Shown here: one piece after another, positions 1 through 7,693 of the stretch | Layout: every line of letters begins with the position of its first letter | Position numbering within the stretch: position 1 is the stretch's first letter | Origin: Bizionia sp. | GTDB taxonomy: Bacteria; Bacteroidota; Bacteroidia; Flavobacteriales; Flavobacteriaceae | Direction of reading: 5' to 3' | Assembly: GCA_020631395.1 (NCBI GenBank) | Contig: JAHDHI010000032.1 | Span: 1 to 50,387 of the forward strand | Length of the DNA stretch: 50,387 bases | Notes under the pieces: generated by a model | Told to the model about the DNA's origin: nothing | The model's input: only the letters and a program-made list of their open reading frames with translations | Database searches by the model: none | Translations under genes and position numbers: made by a program

Positions 1-543
1 AAGCTCCAAGGCATTCAACAAGGCAGCTGCAGAAATGATGGCTGTACCATGTTGGTCGTCATGCATCACTGGAATGTCCAGTTCTTCTTTCAGTCGTTTC
101 TCTATTTCAAAAGCCTCAGGAGCCTTTATGTCTTCAAGATTTATACCTCCAAAGGTAGGGGCTATCATTTTTACGGTTTGGATGAATTCTTCGATATTTT
201 CTGTATCTACCTCGATGTCGAAAACGTCTATGTCCGCGAAAATCTTAAACAACAACCCTTTACCTTCCATTACTGGCTTTGATGCTTCAGGCCCTATGTT
301 ACCCAAGCCCAAAACGGCAGTTCCATTGGAAATTACTGCAACTAAATTTCCTTTGGCTGTATATTTATATGCATTATTCTTATCTTTTTCTATTTCCAAA
401 CAGGGTTCTGCAACACCAGGAGAATAGGCCAATGCTAAGTCTCTTTGTGTAGCATACTTTTTAGTTGGCACCACCTTTATCTTTCCAGGTGTTGGTTTTG
501 CGTGATATACTAAAGCTTCCCTTCTTTTGCTTTGCTTGCTCAT
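1..543 (-). CDS. maeB: NADP-dependent malic enzyme, N-terminal part (cut by window edge)
   Basis: Oxidative decarboxylation of malate to pyruvate, producing NADPH in the cytoplasm. The first 181 codons are present; the rest lies beyond the left edge. Translation from ATG at 543 begins [16 protein letters not shown] and contains the family hallmarks [12 protein letters not shown] near residue 40 and [15 protein letters not shown] near residue 170, both characteristic of the MaeB type. Bacterial MaeB proteins are usually about 760 residues with a phosphotransacetylase-like C-terminal domain, but whether that domain is present here cannot be seen. A TAnnTTTG promoter element lies 28 bases upstream of the start. 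From memory of flavobacterial gene order, ruvA and sprA often follow this gene; that cannot be checked in this window. Family assignment is secure. Confidence 0.93.
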   Translation of the reverse strand, partial: MSKQSKRREALVYHAKPTPGKIKVVPTKKYATQRDLALAYSPGVAEPCLEIEKDKNNAYKYTAKGNLVAVISNGTAVLGLGNIGPEASKPVMEGKGLLFKIFADIDVFDIEVDTENIEEFIQTVKMIAPTFGGINLEDIKAPEAFEIEKRLKEELDIPVMHDDQHGTAIISAAALLNALEL

Positions 544-570
544 ATTTTATCTAGATTTTACTCTGACTTA

Positions 571-578
571 CAAATGTA
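571..578 (-). promoter_or_regulatory. Putative -7 promoter element for the malic enzyme gene
   Basis: On the minus strand this reads TACATTTG, an exact match to the Bacteroidota -7 consensus TAnnTTTG, 27 bases before the ATG at 543. No clear TTG -33 element is seen at the usual spacing. Confidence 0.55.
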
Positions 579-866
579 GGCTTTTAAGAGAAAAGAAAAC
601 AGAAAAAAGAATCATAGACTAATATAATCTTATCCGGTTATAAAATGATATGTGCTTTTCAAAAAAGTCGGTAACTACATTACGATCTACGGATGATACA
701 TTCTCAATAAAAACCTCATCCTATATAAAATAACCACACCCCTTCCCAAGCCCAACCTGGAAGTTGCCAATTGCAAATTCAGGTAACCCCTGTCTCATTT
801 TAAATGAAAAACCCCTTGAAATAAATCAAAGGATCTTGCTTTAAAAATATTATTTACAATAACAAA
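579..866. other. Non-coding stretch between malic enzyme promoter and lipoprotein gene
   Basis: Gene-free AT-rich sequence; the full gap between the two genes is 323 bases. No plausible ORF on either strand. It contains a short palindrome, TCATTTTAAATGA at about 795-807, and a weak terminator-like hairpin next to it, annotated separately. Nothing else recognisable. Confidence 0.5.
807..832 (-). terminator. Weak Rho-independent terminator for the 209-residue lipoprotein gene
   Basis: On the minus strand an imperfect stem (CCTT-GA pairing with TC-AAGG, one bulged T) is followed by GGTTTTT. It lies about 35 bases beyond the lipoprotein stop. The stem is short, so the call is tentative. Confidence 0.4.
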
Positions 867-1496
867 TTACCGTACAATAATTATATTTTGGAGAAATCCA
901 TTAAAGCCAGAGTTCTGGTACACATAACATTCGCTTTCATGCACATATGCGTCATTTATTTGACTTAAGGAATCTGCTGAAGATGTAATCGTAGGAACCA
1001 ACAAATTAAAGTTGTTAGGCAGGTAAAATTCTAAATCAAGGTTGTATATTTCATAAAGATACGCCCCAAAAACATCAGTCCCACCTGGTACATCCCCAGG
1101 AGCAGGACGATCTTCTGGCCTAGTTGAATTATAGACACAATCCTCGCTAGAATTATTATAAAATCTATAAAATTGATTTCGGAACGCTTGTCTAAACGAA
1201 TTATCCGCGCTATTAAATAATTGTTCTAAACCTATCTTACCTTTACTACCAATGGCGTTAACAAACTCTTGCTTATTTTCACTATTATTCATCAATGTTT
1301 GAGCAGTCAAATAAGCGATCCATTGCTTTTTGTTTTCCAAGGTTTGCTCTTCTTCATTTTGTCCTGCATCGAAAGCTTTGTTGCCTATAAAGTGTTTTTC
1401 ATTTTCAATGTTTTCGGTATCTGTCAATTCTTCTTTGCTACATGAATAAAAGATTACTAATAATAGTAGGGTTGATAATCTAAAAAATGTTTTCAT
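867..1496 (-). CDS. Hypothetical lipoprotein, 209 aa
   Basis: I do not recognise a family. The N-terminus MKTFFRLSTLLLLVIFYSC is a typical type II signal peptide, with Cys19 in the lipobox followed by SKEE, so the mature protein should be anchored in the outer or inner membrane facing the periplasm or surface. The mature part is acidic and Asn/Gln-rich. It has a Pro-rich stretch around residues 125-140 (RPEDRPAPGDVPGGTD) and two central or C-terminal Cys residues that could form a disulfide (ECYV near residue 190 and DCVY near residue 118). It has its own promoter-like element at 1514-1521, so it need not be part of the LytTR operon 108 bases upstream, although it could be a target of that system. 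The reading frame is well supported by the signal peptide and by the lack of a better frame. Confidence 0.8.
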   Translation of the reverse strand: MKTFFRLSTLLLLVIFYSCSKEELTDTENIENEKHFIGNKAFDAGQNEEEQTLENKKQWIAYLTAQTLMNNSENKQEFVNAIGSKGKIGLEQLFNSADNSFRQAFRNQFYRFYNNSSEDCVYNSTRPEDRPAPGDVPGGTDVFGAYLYEIYNLDLEFYLPNNFNLLVPTITSSADSLSQINDAYVHESECYVYQNSGFNGFLQNIIIVR

Positions 1497-1513
1497 TAGT
1501 TTTTGTTTTTTTA

Positions 1514-1521
1514 CAAATTTA
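1514..1521 (-). promoter_or_regulatory. Putative -7 promoter element for the 209-aa lipoprotein gene
   Basis: The minus strand reads TAAATTTG, an exact TAnnTTTG match, 18 bases before the ATG at 1496. This implies a very short 5' leader. Confidence 0.5.
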
Positions 1522-1604
1522 ATTAAAGTACAGGCCTAAAAGAAGCCTAGTTTCATATTCGACAATAGCCAATTCACATTTACCCTTGTCAATTTCATAT
1601 TCGC

Positions 1605-2348
1605 CTATCCGAAAATCTTTTCCAACACATAATCCTTGCGTCTGCTTGAGACAGGGACCTTGGATTCAAAATACAATACCAATACCCCTCGCTTGTTATA
1701 CCGAAGCACATGTTTTTTATTTACTATGTAGGATTGATGACAGCGAACAAAAACATCACTGGACAAGAGTTCCGTTATTTTCTTTATGGACTTGGAGACT
1801 ACAATCCTTTCGGACTGCTGTGTATAAAAAGTAGTATAATTGCCTTCCGACCTGCAGTACAGAATGTCATCTTCATATATTGCATAGACATTGTCTGATG
1901 TCTTCAGGACAATTCTTTTCTTTTTCACACCGTGAAAGTACTCACTGGATATTTCCACCAATTTCTCCAAATTGTTTTCGTTTCTGGAATTAGCTATTGC
2001 CTTAGTGACAGCTTCCTTGAACTCATCATCGTCTATTGGTTTTATGATGTAATCCAGCGCGCCTACCTTTATGGCTTTTATTGCATGTTCGTCAAACCCA
2101 GTGATGAATATGACGTCAAAATTCTTTTCTTCAATTTTGGATAGTATGTCGAAACTTGTCCCATCTGTCAAATGGATATCCAAAAACAACAAGTCAGGTT
2201 TCTTGTCTTCTATTATCTTTATCGCAGATTCCACACTTTCCGCCTCTCCCAATATCTCAATGTCTTCTTTAAAATAACGTGTCAACTTATCTTTTACCTT
2301 ATCTCTAAAATAGGCTTCGTCGTCTATCAATATAGCTTTAATCATCAT
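1605..2348 (-). CDS. LytTR-family response regulator
   Basis: Cytoplasmic DNA-binding response regulator of the AlgR/AgrA/LytR class. Residues 4-120 form the receiver domain: acidic pair Asp9/Asp10, phospho-acceptor Asp57 in LLFLDIHL, Thr83 in FITGF and Lys103 in IIKPID. Residues about 145-245 form the LytTR DNA-binding domain, with the typical YCRSEGNYTTFY and FVRCHQSYIVN segments. The start overlaps the end of the histidine kinase gene by 11 bases (ATGATGATTAA), so the pair is translationally coupled; either Met1 or Met2 could be used. The partner is the TPR-containing LytS-like kinase immediately upstream. Targets are unknown. The adjacent orphan lipoprotein is the nearest candidate, by position only. 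Confidence 0.95.
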   Translation of the reverse strand: MMIKAILIDDEAYFRDKVKDKLTRYFKEDIEILGEAESVESAIKIIEDKKPDLLFLDIHLTDGTSFDILSKIEEKNFDVIFITGFDEHAIKAIKVGALDYIIKPIDDDEFKEAVTKAIANSRNENNLEKLVEISSEYFHGVKKKRIVLKTSDNVYAIYEDDILYCRSEGNYTTFYTQQSERIVVSKSIKKITELLSSDVFVRCHQSYIVNKKHVLRYNKRGVLVLYFESKVPVSSRRKDYVLEKIFG

Positions 2349-4170
2349 CTGAAAATTTATACGGAATTAAAAACTTGACCAAAACTCCAGATCCATTCAA
2401 TTTTTCGCTTTTTTTATCTAGAATAATGATTTTTCGTTTAGTTGTCTTTTTAATGAATTTAGAAATCAGTGTTGTTGAAACCGATGTCTTATAATTGTTA
2501 TTGGTCTTTTTCAACCCTTGTCCATTATCTTCAATGATACAAGACAAATACTTTCCATTTAATTTTAATTTTATATTTATTTCCCCTTTATACTTTATCC
2601 CCAAAAAACCATGCTCTACGCTATTCTCTATAAAAGGCTGTATTAACATTGAAGGAATGAATAGCATCTCATCCTCTTCAAAGTCTTCCAAAACAATGTC
2701 ATAACTGAACTTCTCAGGAAAACGCAACAACTGAAGATCCAAATATTTACGTAACACTTCCAATTCGTTTTCCACCAGCACATAATTGCTCAATGAGTTT
2801 TCAAGAATGAGCCTTAACAACCTTGAAAATTTCAACAAGTATTTCGTGGCTCCTTCCTCATTTTTTTCTATCTGATCTTGGATTATAGACAAGGTATTAA
2901 AGGTGAAATGCGGATTCATTTGAGACCTTAGCAAACGCTGCTGCATCTGCATGTCTTGTTTCTCGAACTTAAAACGTCTTTGCCTGTAAAAAAAGACTCC
3001 CAACAACATCAAGACTCCCGAAAACCCCAACAAGGCTATAAGCTTGAAGTTTTCAATTTCCGCATCTTTCTTCTTTGCCGTAGCAATTTTCTCTTTTTCG
3101 TTTGCCTCAATCAACTCATTCAACTTTTCATCAATGCTACCTTGATGTTCCTTTTTATTGTGTTCTATCAAATTATCATACTCCTCAAGAACCTCATTCT
3201 CACTAGCATGTGTTCTGTAATGCAATCTAAAACGCAACTTTTTATAAAAATTAACAGCCTCCGGCAACGAATTGTCTACGATTATAGCTTTAGTAGAGTC
3301 TAAATATTTTTTTGCCATTTCATATTCTTTCAGCTGTATATAAGCTTCGGAAACGTTATTATAAGTTTCTATCAATAAGTTATTCTCCTCTCTTGAGTAC
3401 TTTAAAGCTTCTTTGTATTTTTCAATGGCCAATTCATAATCCTCATCATAATAGTGGAAGACACCAAGTCCTTGATGCAATTGTCTTAGCACCAATCCAG
3501 ATTCTGTTTTTATGGTACTTAAACTATCTAAAAACTTAAATGCTTGTTCTTTTTTTCCAGAATTGTACAAAAACTTTGCTTTAGCTTTCAAAGCTATCAT
3601 AAACATTCCTTCATTAGAGGATTCCTTAGCCGCTTTCAAGGCTTTGGCATTATAAAACAATGCTTTTTCAGTATCACCCATATCCAAATGCAAACGCTCC
3701 AAAAGGTTATAAGCATATGTCAAGCCTTTATTTTTCTCTCCAGAAATCTCAATAAATCTTTTAGCGACATTAATAGCATTGGCGTCCCTTTTATATGCTT
3801 CATCCGTTAGCCAAGTATTTCGGAAATAAATTGTATTTCGCTCTCTATTGTTAGGCTTTTGAATCAGATTGACCGTTTTATGAAAATAATGTGTTGCAGA
3901 ATCCAGTTGATTTATTTGCTTATAATAATACCCTTTCCTAAAAATATTTTCCATTAATAGTGTATCGGGTAACTTATTATTTCCATCTATGATTTTCCGA
4001 GCTTTCGACAAGTAAAAAAGCGCAGAGTCATTGGGGCCTTTCCGTTCTAACTGGTGTAGCTTGTTTATTTGCTTGATTTCATTCAACACATCCTGTTCTG
4101 AATCTACTCTGTCACAAGCAAATAGAAACAAAACAAAAATGCATAAAAAAGGCAATGTACTTTTTGACAT
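2338..4170 (-). CDS. LytS-type sensor histidine kinase with TPR sensor region
   Basis: Membrane sensor kinase paired with the LytTR regulator that it overlaps. The N-terminus ends in FLFACDRVD, a lipobox-like signal (Cys at about 19), followed by a TPR-rich region to about residue 330 (repeats such as ALFYNAKALKAAKE and AIEKYKEALKYSRE). A charged coiled-coil stretch at about 340-375 precedes a single transmembrane helix at about 377-395 (LIALLGFSGVLMLLGVFFY). The His_kinase domain (PF06580 type) has phospho-acceptor His421 in QMNPHFTFNTL. The ATPase has the N-box ENSVEH at about 515-520 and EDNGQG at about 547-552. The architecture suggests a periplasmic TPR sensor and a cytoplasmic kinase. 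If the lipobox is processed, the protein would be both lipidated and membrane-spanning, a layout seen in other Bacteroidota kinases. The ligand is unknown. Confidence 0.93.
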   Translation of the reverse strand: MSKSTLPFLCIFVLFLFACDRVDSEQDVLNEIKQINKLHQLERKGPNDSALFYLSKARKIIDGNNKLPDTLLMENIFRKGYYYKQINQLDSATHYFHKTVNLIQKPNNRERNTIYFRNTWLTDEAYKRDANAINVAKRFIEISGEKNKGLTYAYNLLERLHLDMGDTEKALFYNAKALKAAKESSNEGMFMIALKAKAKFLYNSGKKEQAFKFLDSLSTIKTESGLVLRQLHQGLGVFHYYDEDYELAIEKYKEALKYSREENNLLIETYNNVSEAYIQLKEYEMAKKYLDSTKAIIVDNSLPEAVNFYKKLRFRLHYRTHASENEVLEEYDNLIEHNKKEHQGSIDEKLNELIEANEKEKIATAKKKDAEIENFKLIALLGFSGVLMLLGVFFYRQRRFKFEKQDMQMQQRLLRSQMNPHFTFNTLSIIQDQIEKNEEGATKYLLKFSRLLRLILENSLSNYVLVENELEVLRKYLDLQLLRFPEKFSYDIVLEDFEEDEMLFIPSMLIQPFIENSVEHGFLGIKYKGEINIKLKLNGKYLSCIIEDNGQGLKKTNNNYKTSVSTTLISKFIKKTTKRKIIILDKKSEKLNGSGVLVKFLIPYKFSDDD

Positions 4171-4230
4171 GGGTTATAACACATAAATTTACATCGCGCA
4201 ATTTATATCTTTTTATGTTTACTTGTAAAA

Positions 4231-5163
4231 CTAATCCCTCAAAAAATCAATGTTCCGTTTCAATCCAGAAAACTTGGTGCGTTTCACTGCAGATTTTTGA
4301 AACACCTTTCTAAACACATCTTCCGTTATTTCCTCCCAATCTTTTTTGGTCATATCCAACAGTTCTGGGTGCGGATTAAACAAAGGCTCATTGTGAGGTT
4401 TTGAGAACTTGTTCCATGGACATACCTCTTGGCAAACATCACAACCAAACATCCAATCGTCAAACTTCCCTTTCATCTCATTTGGTAGTTGATCCTTGAG
4501 TTCTATCGTGAAATAGGAAATGCATTTGCTTCCATCCACCACATAGGGTTCCACTATGGCTTGCGTAGGGCAGGCATCTATGCATGCCGTGCAAGTTCCA
4601 CAATGATCCGTCGTAATGGTATCATATTCCAAATCCAAATCGATGATGAGTTCTGCTATGAAATAGAAAGAACCGACCTGTTGTGTTAGCAGATTACTAT
4701 GCTTGCCAATCCATCCCAACCCTGATTTTGCTGCCCAAGCCTTGTCCAATACTGGTGCAGAATCCACAAATGCGCGCCCGCTTACCTCTCCTATTTCATC
4801 TTGTATGAAATGGGTCAACTCCTTGAGCTTGCTTTTTATTACATGGTGATAATCGTTTCCATAGGCATATTTAGATAGTTTGGGTGCTTTGGCATCTTTT
4901 TGTGTTGCTTCAGGATAATAATTGAGCAGCAATGATATGACACTTTTGGAATCTTCGACCAATTTCGTAGGATCCAGACGTTTGTCGAAATGATTTTCCA
5001 TATAACGCATCTCCCCATGCATGTTCTTGTTGAGCCACTTCTCCAACCGTGGGGCTTCTGTTTCCAAAAACTCTGCTTTGCTAATACCACAAGACAAGAA
5101 ACCAAGGCGCTTGGCCTCTGTTTTTATAAGATTGCTATATTTTGTTTTTGGGTTCATTGACAC
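4231..5163 (-). CDS. queG: Epoxyqueuosine reductase QueG
   Basis: Catalyses the last step of queuosine synthesis, reducing epoxyqueuosine to queuosine at position 34 of tRNAs with GUN anticodons; cobalamin-dependent iron-sulfur enzyme of the cytoplasm. Residues 188-198 ([11 protein letters not shown]) and Cys241/244/248 ([10 protein letters not shown]), with Cys214, supply the ligands of two [4Fe-4S] clusters. Asp134 in [10 protein letters not shown] matches the proposed catalytic Asp of characterised QueG. The length of 310 aa is normal (308-386). The gene follows the P450 gene by 29 bases on the same strand and is probably the last gene of a ruvB-P450-queG transcript. MSMNPK offers Met1 or Met3; Met1 was kept. 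Confidence 0.96.
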   Translation of the reverse strand: MSMNPKTKYSNLIKTEAKRLGFLSCGISKAEFLETEAPRLEKWLNKNMHGEMRYMENHFDKRLDPTKLVEDSKSVISLLLNYYPEATQKDAKAPKLSKYAYGNDYHHVIKSKLKELTHFIQDEIGEVSGRAFVDSAPVLDKAWAAKSGLGWIGKHSNLLTQQVGSFYFIAELIIDLDLEYDTITTDHCGTCTACIDACPTQAIVEPYVVDGSKCISYFTIELKDQLPNEMKGKFDDWMFGCDVCQEVCPWNKFSKPHNEPLFNPHPELLDMTKKDWEEITEDVFRKVFQKSAVKRTKFSGLKRNIDFLRD

Positions 5164-5192
5164 CTCATGCTTTTTTCTCTAAAAAAAGAAAA

Positions 5193-6527
5193 CTATCTTC
5201 TTACAAACTTCAATTCAACGTTTGCTGGTTTCAAGGTTATCAATGGTTTTATTTCCACTGTGTCCTTGTTGGTTTCCACATTGAATTTGTTCAGGATTTC
5301 ATTTACAACCAAAATCATCTCATACATTGCAAAGTTGTTACCTATGCATAGTCTTGGCCCTCTACCAAAGGGCATGTAATGTGAAGTGATTTCCTTCTTG
5401 TTGTCTTCCAAAAAACGTTCTGGTCTAAAAGTTTCCGGCTCTGCCCAGTATGCCTTGTTTCTATGTATCTCATATATGGAAACTCCTATCAACGTGCCTT
5501 TCTTTATGTGGTAGTCGCCAATGGTTTCATCTTCCAGAGCCACCCTATCCGTTATCCAAGCTGGCGGGTAGAGGCGCATACTTTCTTCTATGCAGCCTTT
5601 TATGTATTTCAAGTTTGCAAAGGAATCTATTGTTACTGGATCATCTTGAAGTTCCACACTCTCCTCTTGCGCCTTTTTCAACACTCCTTCATTGTTTGCC
5701 AACAGGAAAAATGTAAAGGTCAAAGCATTTGCCGTAGTTTCATGACCAGCTACGAAAAGGATTATGATTTCGTCTATCAATTGCTCATTGGCCATGGATG
5801 TGCCATCCTCATATTCTGCTTGCAACAACATATCCAGCAAATCGTCATGATCTTCTTTGGATGACTTACGGGTTTCTATGATACTGTTTATAATGCCTCG
5901 TATTTCTCTTACGAGATCCAAATGCCTTTTAATCTCTCCATTTAACTTGTACCATATACGTTTATGTGGTTGCCGTATTTCCTTTACTATGAATTGTTGC
6001 AACTGTTCTATTATGAACTGCAACCTGTTCAATGTCTTTTTGTCTGCTGAAAAATCAAAGAGGGATTTTGCAATGACCTCAAATGCGAGAACGTTTAACA
6101 TAGGGTATAGTTCCTGCATCTTATCGATTTCTATTTTTTCAACTTGATCCTTTATGGTATCGTTTATTATCGTAATGAGACTATTTATTTTTTCTTTATG
6201 AAAAGCTGGTTGAACCAATCGGCGTTGCCTTAACCATTTTGCACCTGTCGATGTCAACAACCCATACCCGACATATTTTGACAAATGATGGGTTTGCAAC
6301 TTCGATTTTTCAAAATTCTTATGTTTCTTCTGAAGAATGTATTTTGCTATTTCGGCATCTCTTGTAAGTAATACAGGTTTGCTGAAAAAAGGAGTCACAG
6401 AAAAAGAATCGTCTTTGCTTTCCTCGAAGAATCTCTTGTGAAAAGGAATCGGGTTTTTGGTAATTGCCGACGAATTGAGCAAGAAACTAAAAAAAGATAT
6501 CTTATGTGGGTAATTGTATTTTCCCAT
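5193..6527 (-). CDS. Cytochrome P450
   Basis: Haem-thiolate monooxygenase of unknown substrate. All P450 landmarks are present: I-helix AGHETT at 260-265, K-helix Glu315-x-x-Arg318 in EESMRLYPP, the PERF-type motif ETFRPERF, and the haem loop FGRGPRLCIG with axial Cys394. The length (444 aa) is typical of soluble bacterial P450s, and there is no obvious signal peptide or N-terminal anchor. The general shape, with a VQPAFHKEKI segment near residue 106, resembles CYP102/CYP4-like bacterial enzymes, but I cannot assign a CYP family. The start codon overlaps the ruvB stop by one base (TAATG), implying translational coupling with a DNA-repair gene. No ferredoxin or reductase gene is nearby, so its redox partner must be encoded elsewhere. 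Confidence 0.96.
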   Translation of the reverse strand: MGKYNYPHKISFFSFLLNSSAITKNPIPFHKRFFEESKDDSFSVTPFFSKPVLLTRDAEIAKYILQKKHKNFEKSKLQTHHLSKYVGYGLLTSTGAKWLRQRRLVQPAFHKEKINSLITIINDTIKDQVEKIEIDKMQELYPMLNVLAFEVIAKSLFDFSADKKTLNRLQFIIEQLQQFIVKEIRQPHKRIWYKLNGEIKRHLDLVREIRGIINSIIETRKSSKEDHDDLLDMLLQAEYEDGTSMANEQLIDEIIILFVAGHETTANALTFTFFLLANNEGVLKKAQEESVELQDDPVTIDSFANLKYIKGCIEESMRLYPPAWITDRVALEDETIGDYHIKKGTLIGVSIYEIHRNKAYWAEPETFRPERFLEDNKKEITSHYMPFGRGPRLCIGNNFAMYEMILVVNEILNKFNVETNKDTVEIKPLITLKPANVELKFVRR

Positions 6528-7555
6528 TAGAACAATCCGCCTTGTATTGGTCCTTTTATTTTTCCCAAGTGCTTATATGCCAATTCTGTTACTTCCCGTC
6601 CTCTTGGAGTGCGCATTAAAAACCCTTGTTGTATCAAGAAGGGCTCGTATACTTCTTCTACGGTTTCCGAGCTTTCACTTACCGCTGTCGCAATGGTGCT
6701 AATTCCTACTGGCCCTCCTTTGAACTTGTCTATTATCGTGGAGAGTATCTTATTGTCCATCTCATCCAATCCATAGGCATCCACATTAAGTGCTTCCAAC
6801 GCATATTTGGCTATTTTGATGTCTATGTTTCCATTCCCCTTTATCTGAGCAAAATCCCTAACACGACGCAACAAGGCGTTTGCTATTCTAGGTGTACCTC
6901 TGCTTCTCCCGGCTATTTCTATGGCTCCTTCCATAGAAATTGGGACATTCAATATTTCCGAACTTCTTTGTATTATGGTCGTCAACAATTCCGTGCTATA
7001 AAATTGCAGTCGGCTTTGAATCCCGAATCGAGCTCGCATTGGTGCTGTAAGCAATCCCGATCGCGTAGTGGCTCCAACCAACGTAAATGGGTTTAGGTTT
7101 ATTTGTACCGTTCTGGCATTGGGTCCAGACTCGATCATAATATCTATTTTATAGTCTTCCATCGCAGAATACAAATATTCTTCCACTATTGGACTCAAGC
7201 GATGGATTTCGTCTATGAAGAGTACATCCCTGTCATCTAAATTTGTCAAGAGACCTGCCAAATCACCTGGTTTGTCCAAAACTGGCCCTGAGGTTATTTT
7301 TATCCCAACCCCAAGCTCGTTCGCCAAAATATTGGCCAAAGTCGTCTTCCCTAGCCCTGGAGGCCCATGAAACAGGGTGTGATCCAATGCTTCGTCTCTT
7401 TGGTTGGCTGCTTCAACAAAAATCTTAAGATTTTCCAACACTTGATCTTGTCCTGTGAAATCGTCAAATGACAGTGGTCTTAAATTTTTTTCGATATCGA
7501 ATTCCTCTGGAGAAAAATTCTTGTTTGTTGGATCTAAATTTTCGTTCATGCTCAT
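6527..7555 (-). CDS. ruvB: Holliday junction branch migration helicase RuvB
   Basis: Hexameric AAA+ motor that, with RuvA, drives Holliday junction migration during recombination and repair. Walker A GPPGLGKT at 64-71, Walker B VLFIDEIH at 111-118, the sensor and arginine-finger stretch [18 protein letters not shown], and the C-terminal winged-helix domain ending in [11 protein letters not shown] are all intact. The length of 342 aa is standard. It is the first gene of an apparent ruvB-P450-queG operon, with a TAnnTTTG element 41 bases upstream. Met1 or Met3 could serve as start; neither changes the domain. Confidence 0.98.
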   Translation of the reverse strand: MSMNENLDPTNKNFSPEEFDIEKNLRPLSFDDFTGQDQVLENLKIFVEAANQRDEALDHTLFHGPPGLGKTTLANILANELGVGIKITSGPVLDKPGDLAGLLTNLDDRDVLFIDEIHRLSPIVEEYLYSAMEDYKIDIMIESGPNARTVQINLNPFTLVGATTRSGLLTAPMRARFGIQSRLQFYSTELLTTIIQRSSEILNVPISMEGAIEIAGRSRGTPRIANALLRRVRDFAQIKGNGNIDIKIAKYALEALNVDAYGLDEMDNKILSTIIDKFKGGPVGISTIATAVSESSETVEEVYEPFLIQQGFLMRTPRGREVTELAYKHLGKIKGPIQGGLF

Positions 7556-7595
7556 TTCCTAAACTTAGGAATCTCGTTTTAAAAATACTATTATT

Positions 7596-7603
7596 CAAAG
7601 ATA
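7596..7603 (-). promoter_or_regulatory. Putative -7 promoter element for ruvB-P450-queG
   Basis: The minus strand reads TATCTTTG, an exact TAnnTTTG match 41 bases before the ruvB ATG. It directly abuts the terminator of the upstream OmpA gene. Confidence 0.5.
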
Positions 7604-7642
7604 AAGAAAAAGCCTTTCAGTTTTTACAATAAACCAAAAGGC
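7603..7642 (-). terminator. Rho-independent terminator of the adhesin-PorP-OmpA operon
   Basis: The minus strand carries a 12-bp stem (GCCTTTTGGTTT pairing with AAAACTGAAAGGC, two G-T wobbles) at 7612-7642, followed by TTTTTCTTT. It lies about 50 bases after the OmpA-family stop. Confidence 0.75.
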
Positions 7643-7693
7643 CTAGGGAATTATTATATGATGGGATCCCTCGATTCTCATCTTATGATAAGC

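Noticed and set aside
544-866. Small RNA or small ORF in the first intergenic region
   Set aside because: No coding frame, no clear promoter on either strand beyond that of the malic enzyme gene, and only a short palindrome and a weak hairpin.
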